Source: JAHCHG01 sp038246645 (GTDB taxonomy: Bacteria; Acidobacteriota; Blastocatellia; Pyrinomonadales; Pyrinomonadaceae). From it: DNA of 64,000 nucleotides. This document shows, one piece after another, positions 16,679-24,567 of the stretch (the stretch's first letter is position 1; the number at the start of each line of letters is the position of its first letter). The notes below the pieces were generated by a model that saw only the letters and a list, made by a program, of their open reading frames with translations, made no database searches and was not told where the DNA came from. The position numbers and the translations under genes are program-made. The stretch is from positions 23,081-87,080 of the forward strand of contig JBBRVS010000002.1 in assembly GCA_038246645.1 (NCBI GenBank), given 5' to 3'.

Positions 16679-17083
16679 CTATTTTGCCAAACGAAGTTTT
16701 AGAAAACTATAAAATTGAATGTAGCAGCTGAGCATTGCCGCGACGATCAGCAGAGTCATCGGCATAAAGCGGAATTCTTCCGGCAGAACAACGCCTAAAG
16801 TTTGTCTGAAAATTATGCCTAAAACAATCGCAAAACCGAGAATCAGGCTTCTCCCGAAAAGCCAGTTTCGGAAATCGGGCTTTTCGCCCGTATATGCGAA
16901 ATACGGCAAAACAGCGACCATTATCAGCGTAATTCCCAAAAACACACTTTCAAAAGCAAATCCGGCTGATCGTCCGAATTCAATTGCCAGAAAAAATAGA
17001 ACAAAAGAAGTATCAACCGCAAAACTTTTTTCGACTGCAACTTCTTCCTCTTGTATTTGTCCGATCTGAGCCGCCGTTTTCAT
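16679..17083 (-). CDS. Hypothetical membrane protein with four helices
   Basis: A 134-residue integral membrane protein. A polar N-terminal stretch (MKTAAQIGQIQEEEVAVEKS) precedes four hydrophobic segments near residues 24-42, 44-63, 77-94 and 104-125. A short loop TGEKPDFRNW separates helices 2 and 3. No known family motif is seen. It is followed by a strong terminator and lies in the same direction as the XRE regulator upstream, 79 bases apart, so the two could be one transcript and this protein might belong to the same regulatory unit. Function unknown. Confidence 0.8.
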   Translation of the reverse strand: MKTAAQIGQIQEEEVAVEKSFAVDTSFVLFFLAIEFGRSAGFAFESVFLGITLIMVAVLPYFAYTGEKPDFRNWLFGRSLILGFAIVLGIIFRQTLGVVLPEEFRFMPMTLLIVAAMLSCYIQFYSFLKLRLAK

Positions 17084-17162
17084 AGTTTTATTTTCCTAAA
17101 CAAATTAATTAATCAGGTAAACAATGATTTTGCTTTTTACCTTTTTACTTTTGCCTTTCTGT

Positions 17163-17561
17163 TTATTTATCTTCCGGTTTGCTGAACTGCGTATAAGCGA
17201 CGCGGAAAAGTTCGGACAACGCTTTAGCTGTTTCGGGCGTTAAATTTTTGTCGGCACGAAGATGCGCTTCGACAATTTCCGGCATCGCTTCGTGCGGATA
17301 ATAAACGACCGCTTCGACATCTTCGCTTCTGCCCTGCTTTTTCATCACCCGGTCAACCGGCATATCGAGCCAGCTTGTTAAACGTGCGATGTTGTCGGCA
17401 TCCGGCTTGCCTGTTCCGTTTTCGATGCGCGAGAGCGTCGAAGCCGAAACCTGTGTTACGTCCGCCACATCACGCAAACTTAAACTTAATTCTTCACGAC
17501 GGCGTTTGATGGCGCGTCCGAGTTCTTTCGTGTTGATTAGACTTTCGTTTTTGTAACCCAT
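17163..17561 (-). CDS. XRE family transcriptional repressor
   Basis: A 132-residue helix-turn-helix protein. The start at 17561 (MGYKNESLINTKELG) is favoured by a GGAG ribosome-binding site just upstream; an alternative ATG at 17588 lies further up. The HTH (LGRAIKRRREELSLSLRDVADVTQVSASTLSRIENG) covers about residues 13-60. The C-terminal helices (AMPEIVEAHLRADKNLTPETAKALSELFRVAY) probably mediate dimerisation or sensing. It is divergent from the SWIM-Rad52 gene. The shared spacer holds matching palindromes over both predicted -10 boxes, so it very likely represses itself and the Rad52 gene. The layout recalls DdrO control of DNA-repair genes in Deinococcus, but no ImmA/IrrE protease gene is present in this window. 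Confidence 0.9.
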   Translation of the reverse strand: MGYKNESLINTKELGRAIKRRREELSLSLRDVADVTQVSASTLSRIENGTGKPDADNIARLTSWLDMPVDRVMKKQGRSEDVEAVVYYPHEAMPEIVEAHLRADKNLTPETAKALSELFRVAYTQFSKPEDK

Positions 17562-17641
17562 ATTTTTTTCTCCAATACCTGTATTCATTTTTTGGTTTCA
17601 GAAATTGTTTATTGTAAAAAATTTCTCAACCGTCCTCTACG

Positions 17642-17656
17642 TGAAACAATGTATCA
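17642..17656. promoter_or_regulatory. Operator O1 (TGAAACAATGTATCA)
   Basis: An imperfect palindrome that covers the predicted -10 box (TACATT, minus strand, 17648-17653) of the XRE gene. The matching -35 box (TTGCAT, 17671-17676) lies 17 bases away. The same pattern occurs at 17712-17726 and 17731-17744. Confidence 0.8.
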
Positions 17657-17671
17657 CAAACATATTTTAGA
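17648..17671 (-). promoter_or_regulatory. Promoter of XRE gene, -10/-35 pair
   Basis: On the minus strand the -35 box is TTGCAT (17676-17671) and the -10 box is TACATT (17653-17648), with a 17-base spacer. Coordinates span 17648-17676. The -10 box lies inside operator O1. Confidence 0.65.
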
Positions 17672-17691
17672 TGCAACACCCCGTTTCACGC

Positions 17692-17720
17692 TTGCAACAA
17701 AATAAATGTTCTGATACAAT
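17692..17720 (+). promoter_or_regulatory. Promoter of SWIM-Rad52 gene
   Basis: A -35 box TTGCAA (17692-17697) and a -10 box TACAAT (17715-17720) with a 17-base spacer. The -10 box lies within operator O2. The arrangement mirrors the divergent XRE promoter. Confidence 0.75.
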
Positions 17721-17726
17721 GTTTCA
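17712..17726. promoter_or_regulatory. Operator O2 (TGATACAATGTTTCA)
   Basis: Nearly the reverse complement of O1. It overlaps the -10 box of the SWIM-Rad52 promoter, as expected for direct repression by the adjacent XRE protein. Confidence 0.8.
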
Positions 17727-17730
17727 TAGA

Positions 17731-17744
17731 TGAAACGAGTATCA
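17731..17744. promoter_or_regulatory. Operator O3 (TGAAACGAGTATCA)
   Basis: A third related site, one base shorter in the centre, near the expected transcription start of the SWIM-Rad52 gene. A further half site, CGTTTCACG, lies at 17682-17690. Confidence 0.65.
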
Positions 17745-17809
17745 TTTAATCTGGTAGTAAATAGTTGCAAATACAACAACTTGCAATTGACAAAGGAAGG
17801 AAACAAAAG

Positions 17810-19030
17810 ATGACCGCAATAGCAGAAGAAAAAAATTTAACGGAAAAACGGGAAAAAAGAGCCAAATCAATCGCGGCGATGGGTTTGGTCAATCGAACGG
17901 GCGATAAATTTGTCGTTTCAACACCTTCTCTGCGCGGCAGACAAACGAATTATGATGTCTGGCGCGACGAGGCGGGTGTTATCCGTTGCAATTGTTTGGA
18001 GTATGAAGAAGCGGCTGTCGGCGATTCGAAATTTCGGTGCGAGCATATTTTAGCGGTAAAATTCGCTCTGGTCGCAAAAAATACCGAATCAGCCACAAAA
18101 CAACCTTTACGGATGGAAACTCAAACGGAAGTCAAATCCGAAGAAGTTGTTAAAGAAGACAAAATCGCTACTGAGTCGCGCAAGTCCAAACGCGGCGAAC
18201 AGAGGTCGGATTTAATTGAGGAGAATTTTTCGATAAACGGACAGATCGAAACGAATAAAACTCCTGAATCGAATCAACTTGCGAACACACAAGGAGAAAT
18301 AGAAATGAACCAAGAACAAGTTAAAAATCAGGAAACGGCGGCAATCGAACAGCCGACAAATGTTTTGAATTTTACCAGCACACTGCACGAGCTTCGTAAA
18401 CACGTTGACCCGAATCTGGTCAAACAGCGCGAAGGCTGGCGCGACCGCAACGGCAATGTCCAGATGGTTGATTATGTCGAATGGCACACGGTTGCCGACA
18501 TTCTCGACGAAACCGCGCCGAACTGGACACACACGATCCGCGCCGTTCAGCAAATCGGCGATATTTTCGCGGTAACGGTTGCCATTACAATTGACGGAAT
18601 CACGCGCGAAGGTCTCGGAACCGGCACGGCGCATTCGGAAATGGGCATCAAAAAAGCCGAACATGACGCTTTAAAGCGCGCCGCCGTCAAATTCGGCATC
18701 GCCCGCGATCTTTACAAAAAAGAATCCGACACAATCGAACGCGAGGGCGCAGTTCCGTTTGATAATCAAGGTAGCGGCGGCAGTAATGAATTTCCGAACA
18801 ATCCGATTGCGCGAAGTCTTTCCGATCTGGTCACGGCAAAACAACTCGGAATGATTCGGGCGATTGCCAGAGAAATGAATGTTGACCCGGACGAAGAATG
18901 TCAGTCAGTAATGAACTGCAAAACCGACGAACTTTCAAAACGGGCGGCTTCGGCTTTAATCCAGCATTTGCAGGATATGCAAAAAGGTCAGATCACGGAA
19001 GTTCAAACGCCGCTCCGACGCGCCGGCTAA
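17810..19030 (+). CDS. SWIM zinc finger-Rad52 family DNA repair protein
   Basis: A 406-residue protein. The start at 17810 (MTAIAEEKNLTEK) has a good AAGGAAGG ribosome-binding site; a TTG 45 bases upstream is less likely. The N-terminal SWIM-type zinc finger has ligands C60, C62, C77 and H79 (RCNCLEYEE, then FRCEHIL). An acidic, Gln/Asn-rich linker covers about residues 90-185. A Rad52/Rad22 single-strand annealing domain follows (HTVADILDETAPNWTHTIRAV, AHSEMGIKKAEHDALKRAAVKFGI). A C-terminal helical domain (TAKQLGMIRAIAREMNVD ... KRAASALIQHL) ends the protein. It should bind single-stranded DNA and promote annealing, comparable to DdrA in Deinococcus. Divergent from its likely XRE repressor. 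Confidence 0.88.
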   Translation: MTAIAEEKNLTEKREKRAKSIAAMGLVNRTGDKFVVSTPSLRGRQTNYDVWRDEAGVIRCNCLEYEEAAVGDSKFRCEHILAVKFALVAKNTESATKQPLRMETQTEVKSEEVVKEDKIATESRKSKRGEQRSDLIEENFSINGQIETNKTPESNQLANTQGEIEMNQEQVKNQETAAIEQPTNVLNFTSTLHELRKHVDPNLVKQREGWRDRNGNVQMVDYVEWHTVADILDETAPNWTHTIRAVQQIGDIFAVTVAITIDGITREGLGTGTAHSEMGIKKAEHDALKRAAVKFGIARDLYKKESDTIEREGAVPFDNQGSGGSNEFPNNPIARSLSDLVTAKQLGMIRAIAREMNVDPDEECQSVMNCKTDELSKRAASALIQHLQDMQKGQITEVQTPLRRAG

Positions 19031-19336
19031 AGAGTTCTTTAAAAAATTAAATCTGCTTAGTTTTGGGTAGATCAATCTAACCAAAACTCTCAGATTTTTT
19101 CACTTTTGAGTTGTGATAAATGACCGTCCTGCTTTCTCCAAAAAGCCAGATAATAACCTCGCTCACAACTCAAATCCTCTCACTTTTATCCTTTTATAAT
19201 TGGACAGACTAAACCAACGGTTAAGCAAGCGGTCTTTGACCGCGATTCACCAATAATAATCGGTAATTCGCGGTCAAAGACCGCTTGTTTAACGATAGCT
19301 TGATTTTTTTTTGCTCAATTAATAATAAATTAAATT
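19031..19336. other. Intergenic region with palindromic repeat
   Basis: Between the SWIM-Rad52 gene and the DUF1579 gene. It holds a possible hairpin around TTAGTTTTGGGTAGATC/AACCAAAACTC (19058-19090) and the GCGGTCTTTGACCGC palindrome at 19218-19296. Confidence 0.55.
19218..19296. repeat. GCGGTCTTTGACCGC palindrome, copy 1
   Basis: The left arm GTTAAGCAAGCGGTCTTTG pairs with the right arm CAAAGACCGCTTGTTTAAC. The word GCGGTCTTTGACCGC is itself nearly palindromic. Related copies are at 48906-48985 and 51697-51778. Confidence 0.85.
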
Positions 19337-19807
19337 GTGGAGAATAAAATCAGTATTCCTGAGAATTTTGAAAAATTAGTCGGCGAATGGCGCGGCAGCA
19401 ACAGTTTGCACGTTTCTTGGATGGAAGGTGATCCGGTTAAGAAATCGGATTCAAACGCTACGGTCGAAACAGCAGCGATGAATCGTTTTTTAAAAATCGA
19501 ATATACGTGGGTTTTTGAAGAAAAACCGCAAGCCGGCATTTTACTTATCGGAAACGAAAAAGATTCCATCAAAGCAGTTTGGATTGATTCGTGGCACAAC
19601 GGCGATAAATTTATGAATTGCGAAGGAACTGTTGAAGAAAATTCAATAAACCTCAAAGGTTTTTACAAAGTTCCCGATCATCCCGATTGGGGCTGGAAAA
19701 CGGAAATAACTGTTCAAGACGAAAATTCCTTCAAGATCATAATGCACAACGTAACGCCCGAAGGCGAAGAATCTCTGGCAGTCGAAGCCGATTACACCAG
19801 ACAATAA
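19337..19807 (+). CDS. DUF1579-like protein
   Basis: A 156-residue protein starting at a GTG codon. It has the lipocalin-like strand pattern of DUF1579 proteins: FEKLVGEWRGSNSLHVSWMEG near the start, then FLKIEYTWVFEEKPQAGILLIGN, IKAVWIDSWHNGDKFMNCEG and FKIIMHNVTPEGEE. No signal peptide, so probably cytosolic. Function unknown; such barrels usually bind small ligands. It is directly followed by a large GC-rich inverted repeat. Confidence 0.75.
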   Translation: MENKISIPENFEKLVGEWRGSNSLHVSWMEGDPVKKSDSNATVETAAMNRFLKIEYTWVFEEKPQAGILLIGNEKDSIKAVWIDSWHNGDKFMNCEGTVEENSINLKGFYKVPDHPDWGWKTEITVQDENSFKIIMHNVTPEGEESLAVEADYTRQ

Positions 19808-19814
19808 ATCAAAA

Positions 19815-19935
19815 CCGTACCGCCAACGTCCCGCTGGCTGTCGTGAGTGCGTTCCGCACTCGTGTTCACTTTTCGAAAATGAATACGTGAGTGCGAGACG
19901 CTGCCACGACAGCCGCCGGGACGGCGGCGGTACAA
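19815..19935. repeat. GC-rich inverted repeat
   Basis: Arms of about 47 bases: the left begins GTACCGCCAACGTCCCGCTG and the right ends GGACGGCGGCGGTAC. An inner GTGAGTGCG pair is present. It is markedly richer in GC than its surroundings. Confidence 0.8.
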
Positions 19936-20052
19936 TAGAATAAGCAGCAAAAATATGTCGGAAAATATGATGCCTGTTCACGGGCAGATTTGCTGGAACG
20001 AAATGGCTACTTCGCGGGCATTAAATTTTTTTGTATTTTTAACCTAAAATTA

Positions 20053-22194
20053 TTATTTCTCTTTCGTTCCCGTAAATGCCAGATCGCCGAGTCCCAAGCC
20101 TTCCGGTGTAAGTGTTCCGCTCATTTTCGCATCGCCATCGAGTTTGCCTTTCATAATCACGGTCAAAGGCTGTCCTTGAAAACTCAAGATCAATGTTGCG
20201 TCAACATTTTCGCCGCTGATTTTGCCTGCCGAAACACTTCCGTTGCCGACATCGGACGAAAGAGTTCCGCTCAAAATGTCGCCGTTTTGCTCGAAATTAA
20301 CCGTAACAACAACGGGTTGACCGCCCGCAAAGGTTTCGACCTTCCATGTTCCGGCGATGTTTTTTGCCGTAGTTGTCGAAGCGGGTGTTTCTTTCGTTGT
20401 CGAAACTGTTCCGGCGGCGCGTTTGCCTTCAAACGGAAGCGGCGGAAATCCGGGTATTGAAGCGGTGAGCGAGCCTTTCATCGCGTCGCCTTCGACCGTT
20501 CCGTTGATCGCTAAATCAACCGCCTGTCCCTGCATTTCGATTTTTGCTGTTCCGGTCAGACGGTTGCCGGTAACTTTTGCGCTTTCGATCTTGCCTTGTC
20601 CGAGCATCGAACTCATTGTTCCGGTGACATTTGCGCCGTCTTGCTTTAATTCGAGCGAAACCGGCAATTTCTGCCCTTGCGCTTCGATTGTCAAATCCCA
20701 TTTTCCGGCAACATTAGCCGCTTCGCCGCTCACGGGTTTGCCGTAATTGGCAATGTCCTGCTTCGCGCCTTCGGTATTGAAAATCTCGATTTGTTTGGCA
20801 TATGTTTTAACCTGCGGCAATACGGCTTCGGCATCGCCGACGATGACCATCGCAACCTTATCGGGCGTGATGTATTTTTTCGCTACCCGCGCCACGTCAT
20901 CCGCCGTTATCGCGCTGACCTTTTCGCGGTAGGTTTGCAGATAATCCGCCGGAAGATTGTAAAGCTGCTGCGACGTGATCAAATTCGTCAAGCCTTCCTG
21001 AGTTTCAGCGCGAAGCGGAAAAACTCCGGTTAAGAAATTTTTCGCGTCCAATAATTCCTGCGCCGGAACTTTTTCATCGCGGATACGGTTTAATTCCAAG
21101 AAAAATTCCTTGAGTGAATCGCCGGTAACGGGCGTGCGAACTTCGGCGGTCGCTTCAAATGAACCGGCTTGTCTTCGTGTATCAAATGAAGAATACGCGC
21201 CGTAAGTGTAGCCTTTCGCTTCGCGCAGATTCATAAAAAGCCGCGCCGATGCGCCCGCGCCTAAAACCTGATTCATCACCAATACCGGAAAATAATCGGG
21301 ACTCGCGCGATCAATCGCAATATTTGCCAGAACGATATTCGATTGCGCCGAACCCGGACGATCAACAATCGTCAAGGTCGCCGCATTTCTGACCGGCGGC
21401 GCGGGAAATTTCAGCGCGTCAACCGTTCCTTTCTGCCAGTTGACGAAAGCTTCCTTAACTTCTTTGAGCAAGGCATCACGATTGACATTGCCGACAACTA
21501 TCAGAGTCGCATTGCCGGGAACGAACATTTTTTTATGATGCGCCGCCAATTTTTCCGGCGTTAATTTTTCAATATCGGCGGCGGTCGGCGTAACTATGCT
21601 GTACGGATGCGAACCGTATAAAATTTTTGATATTTGTTCATCAGCCAGAAAACCGGGCTGCGAACGCTGAAATTTCAAACCTTCAATGGTGTTCTGTTTG
21701 TAAAGTTTGAGTTCGCTTTCGGGAAATGTCGGATTCAAAACAATATCCGCCATAAATTTCAAAACGTCGGATGAGTAGAGCGACAGAGCCGAACCTGCGA
21801 CAATCGTGTTATCGGAAGTCGAACTCGACGAAACACTTGCACCGAGCTTTTCGATCTCATCGGCAAACTGTTTGCTCGTGCGGTTTTTCGTGCCTTCATC
21901 AAGCATCGAAGTTACTGCCGAAGTCAAACCTGTTCCGTCCTTCGGATCATTTATATCTCCGGTCGGAAATGCCAACCGATAACTGACCAGCGGAAGTCGT
22001 TTGTCTTCAAAAATCACGACCTTCAAACCGTTCGGCAAAGTCGTTTCAAACGGTTTTGTGATATTAAAAGGTATGGGCGCAAGCGGCGCAGGCGCAGTTT
22101 TGCGAAAATCTTCATTCATATTTTGTGCCAGTAGATTTGTGCCAAACGCCGAAATAACTGCTAAAAAGCTCAACAATTTTATTATTTTTTTCAT
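20053..22194 (-). CDS. M16 family peptidase, inactive-type subunit
   Basis: A 713-residue exported protein. The start at 22194 (MKKIIKLLSFLAVISAFGTNLLAQ, a signal peptide) has AAGGAG upstream. The M16 fold covers about residues 45-480 (FETTLPNGLKVVIFEDKRLPLVSY, VDRPGSAQSNIVLAN). The HxxEH zinc site is absent: the equivalent position reads LTSAVTSMLDEG. So this is probably the non-catalytic partner of the active subunit encoded 28 bases upstream. The C-terminal ~230 residues hold two similar beta-rich repeats of about 100 residues, beginning VAGKWDLTIEAQGQKLPV and IAGTWKVETFAGGQPVVV. Together they should form a periplasmic heterodimeric protease. Confidence 0.9.
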   Translation of the reverse strand: MKKIIKLLSFLAVISAFGTNLLAQNMNEDFRKTAPAPLAPIPFNITKPFETTLPNGLKVVIFEDKRLPLVSYRLAFPTGDINDPKDGTGLTSAVTSMLDEGTKNRTSKQFADEIEKLGASVSSSSTSDNTIVAGSALSLYSSDVLKFMADIVLNPTFPESELKLYKQNTIEGLKFQRSQPGFLADEQISKILYGSHPYSIVTPTAADIEKLTPEKLAAHHKKMFVPGNATLIVVGNVNRDALLKEVKEAFVNWQKGTVDALKFPAPPVRNAATLTIVDRPGSAQSNIVLANIAIDRASPDYFPVLVMNQVLGAGASARLFMNLREAKGYTYGAYSSFDTRRQAGSFEATAEVRTPVTGDSLKEFFLELNRIRDEKVPAQELLDAKNFLTGVFPLRAETQEGLTNLITSQQLYNLPADYLQTYREKVSAITADDVARVAKKYITPDKVAMVIVGDAEAVLPQVKTYAKQIEIFNTEGAKQDIANYGKPVSGEAANVAGKWDLTIEAQGQKLPVSLELKQDGANVTGTMSSMLGQGKIESAKVTGNRLTGTAKIEMQGQAVDLAINGTVEGDAMKGSLTASIPGFPPLPFEGKRAAGTVSTTKETPASTTTAKNIAGTWKVETFAGGQPVVVTVNFEQNGDILSGTLSSDVGNGSVSAGKISGENVDATLILSFQGQPLTVIMKGKLDGDAKMSGTLTPEGLGLGDLAFTGTKEK

Positions 22195-22222
22195 TTTTTT
22201 AAAACTCCTTCTTGCGTTCGGT

Positions 22223-23602
22223 TTATTTTTGTCCAGCCGGAACGACATCGAGCAAAGCGCGGTTTTCATTGTTTAAATAGGTATTTACCGCATTTTTGAT
22301 CTGTTCGGGCGTAATTTTTAAAAGCGTTTCGAGTTCGGTGTTGATCAATGTCGGATCGCCGTCATACAGCGCGAATTGCGCGATGTTTTGCGCTCTTGCC
22401 ATCGAAGATTGACGCGAACGAACCTCATCGTTTATCAATTGATTCTTGAGTTTCGTCATTTCCTCGGCGGTCGGACCGTTTGTTGATAAATCTTTGATCT
22501 CGTTCATAATCGCTTCGCGGATCTTGCTCAAATCCTGTCCCGGTTTCGGAATTGCGCCGATCGCCAGACCGGAAGGACCGCGCCGTTCATCATTGATTCC
22601 GAATAATTGTACGACCGATTCATCACCTTTGACGAGTTTTTGATAAAGCCTTGAAGAATCGCCTTCAAATAAAAGTTTTCCCGCTAAGCTCAAAGCGTTA
22701 TGTTCGGGAGTGCGCCGCGCCGGAACTTTCCAGCCCATAATAAACGCCGGAAAAGGTGCGAGTTTGTCTTCGTATTTTTTATAATTTTCCGCAACTTCCT
22801 TAGGTTCGGCGACATTTACGGCTTCGGGTTTCGGCTGTTTTTTGATCGAACCGAAATATTTTTCAACCATACTTTTTGCCGATTTCGGATCAAACGCACC
22901 GGAAATGGATAAAACCGCATTATTCGGTGCGTAATAAATTCGGAAAAATTCTGTGACATCTTCAACCGTTGCCGCATCCAGATCCGCCATCGAACCGATG
23001 GTCGAATGCGAGTTTGAGAAATTTTTGTAAACCATCGAATTAAGCAGATTGAAAACTTCGCCGTACGGCTGATTATCGAAATTAAGCCGTTTTTCTTCCT
23101 GAACGGCGTTGCGCTGATTGGTCAGATTTTCTTCCGTCACCGCCAGCGAACTCATCCGGTCGGATTCGAGCCAAAGTGCGAGCGGCAATTGATTTGCCGG
23201 CAGAGTTTGAAAATAATTCGTTCTTTCGGTGCTGGTCGTTCCGTTCATCGTGCCGCCGGCTTTTGAAATAAACTGAAAATGCTCGGCTTTTTTGACGTTT
23301 TCCGAACCTTGAAACATCATATGTTCAAAAAGATGCGCGAATCCGGTGCGACCTTCGCGTTCGTTGCGCGAACCGACATCGTAATAAACCGCCACCGCGA
23401 CGACCGGCACGGAATTATCCTGATTTAAGACAACCCGCAAACCGTTTTCAAGCGTATATTGCTCGATTTTCAGCGGCGGAAGTTGAAAATTTCCTGACGT
23501 ATTATCCATATTTTTATTACTCGTATTTTGGGCAAAAGTGTTGATTCCGAAAAGTGTCGAAATCAACACAATTGTAACCGAATAAATTAAACTTTTATTC
23601 AT
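22223..23602 (-). CDS. M16 family zinc peptidase, active subunit
   Basis: A 459-residue exported metallopeptidase (signal peptide MNKSLIYSVTIVLISTLFGINTFAQ). The inverted zinc motif HxxEH is present as GFAHLFEHMMFQG, with the downstream Glu in the NAVQEEKRLNF region. It degrades peptides in the periplasm. The next gene downstream encodes an M16 protein lacking the motif, giving the active/inactive pair usual for bacterial M16B proteases. The spacing of 28 bases and same direction indicate one operon. Confidence 0.94.
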   Translation of the reverse strand: MNKSLIYSVTIVLISTLFGINTFAQNTSNKNMDNTSGNFQLPPLKIEQYTLENGLRVVLNQDNSVPVVAVAVYYDVGSRNEREGRTGFAHLFEHMMFQGSENVKKAEHFQFISKAGGTMNGTTSTERTNYFQTLPANQLPLALWLESDRMSSLAVTEENLTNQRNAVQEEKRLNFDNQPYGEVFNLLNSMVYKNFSNSHSTIGSMADLDAATVEDVTEFFRIYYAPNNAVLSISGAFDPKSAKSMVEKYFGSIKKQPKPEAVNVAEPKEVAENYKKYEDKLAPFPAFIMGWKVPARRTPEHNALSLAGKLLFEGDSSRLYQKLVKGDESVVQLFGINDERRGPSGLAIGAIPKPGQDLSKIREAIMNEIKDLSTNGPTAEEMTKLKNQLINDEVRSRQSSMARAQNIAQFALYDGDPTLINTELETLLKITPEQIKNAVNTYLNNENRALLDVVPAGQK

Positions 23603-23688
23603 TCTTACTCCTTAAAATTTACTTGAAAAGTTTTGTTAATGAAATCATTTTATCTAAAAAAAAGCAAACCGGTTATTTTGTGAGATGC

Positions 23689-24519
23689 TTATTCTTGAGC
23701 TTTCTCTGCTTCCGATTCCAATTCTTTATGTTTTCTTTGATTTTCTTCGGCAATCGAATAAAGCGCGGATTTTACCTGAAAGGGCGTGAGACTCGGATAA
23801 GTTTCCAGCAGAAGTGCGATTACCCCGACGATGTGCGGACACGCGAAACTGTTTCCGGTCAAGCGTTTATAAGTATTGTTAAGCCAGGCGGTGCGAATAT
23901 TTACGCCGGGCGCGGTCAGTTCGATAACTTCTCCGTATTTAAAACCGAATTTAAACGCATCGGTTTCGTCATTTTTACTGACAGAGATCAGCGACGACGA
24001 AAAAACCGACGGAAAACTCGGATGCGGCAGATTATTTGCCGCCGCAACGACGATGCAGCCCGCTTGATAAGCACGATCCAGCAGATCGTGAAGCGGCGCG
24101 AAAAGCTGCGGTCGCGTTGTTCCCAAACTCAAATTTATAATCCGGTAGCGTTTGATGATCGCGTATTCGAGTCCGGCAAGAAACGCCTGCCCGTCGCCCA
24201 AACCGCCCGCGCCTAAAACTTTTATGCTGTAAAATTCGGCATCCGGCGCGATTTGTGAAATAATTCCGGCACAAGCCGTTCCGTGTCCGGCGGAATCGCC
24301 GATTTCGGTCAGGTCGAAGATCACCTTTTTATTATCTCTTCTGGCTTCGACGGATTCTTTTACTTTCCCGTGCAAAGCCGGATGATTACCGTCAATTCCG
24401 CTGTCAATAATGGCAACACCCACACCTTTGCCCGTCCGCAATTTCCAACTTTCGTCAATTTGGAAATAAGTTGACATTGAAGAGAATTCGTTTGATTCGT
24501 AGCCTGAAACTTCCGTCAT
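23689..24519 (-). CDS. Intracellular S8 family serine peptidase (subtilase)
   Basis: A 276-residue minimal subtilase. The catalytic triad is intact: Asp in VAIIDSGIDGNHP, His in GHGTACAGI and Ser in TGNSFACPHIVG; the oxyanion Asn is in AAANNLPHP. There is no signal peptide or propeptide, so it should act in the cytoplasm. An ATG at 24519 is used; a TTG 15 bases upstream is possible. A short Glu/Lys-rich tail follows the domain. It lies 48 bases downstream of a GAF-domain gene in the same direction, suggesting that a ligand-sensing protein and a protease work together. Substrate unknown. Confidence 0.9.
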   Translation of the reverse strand: MTEVSGYESNEFSSMSTYFQIDESWKLRTGKGVGVAIIDSGIDGNHPALHGKVKESVEARRDNKKVIFDLTEIGDSAGHGTACAGIISQIAPDAEFYSIKVLGAGGLGDGQAFLAGLEYAIIKRYRIINLSLGTTRPQLFAPLHDLLDRAYQAGCIVVAAANNLPHPSFPSVFSSSLISVSKNDETDAFKFGFKYGEVIELTAPGVNIRTAWLNNTYKRLTGNSFACPHIVGVIALLLETYPSLTPFQVKSALYSIAEENQRKHKELESEAEKAQE

Positions 24520-24567
24520 AAATTCAACTGACAAAAAAAGCGAAAAATTTGAAATTTCGCGGACAAA

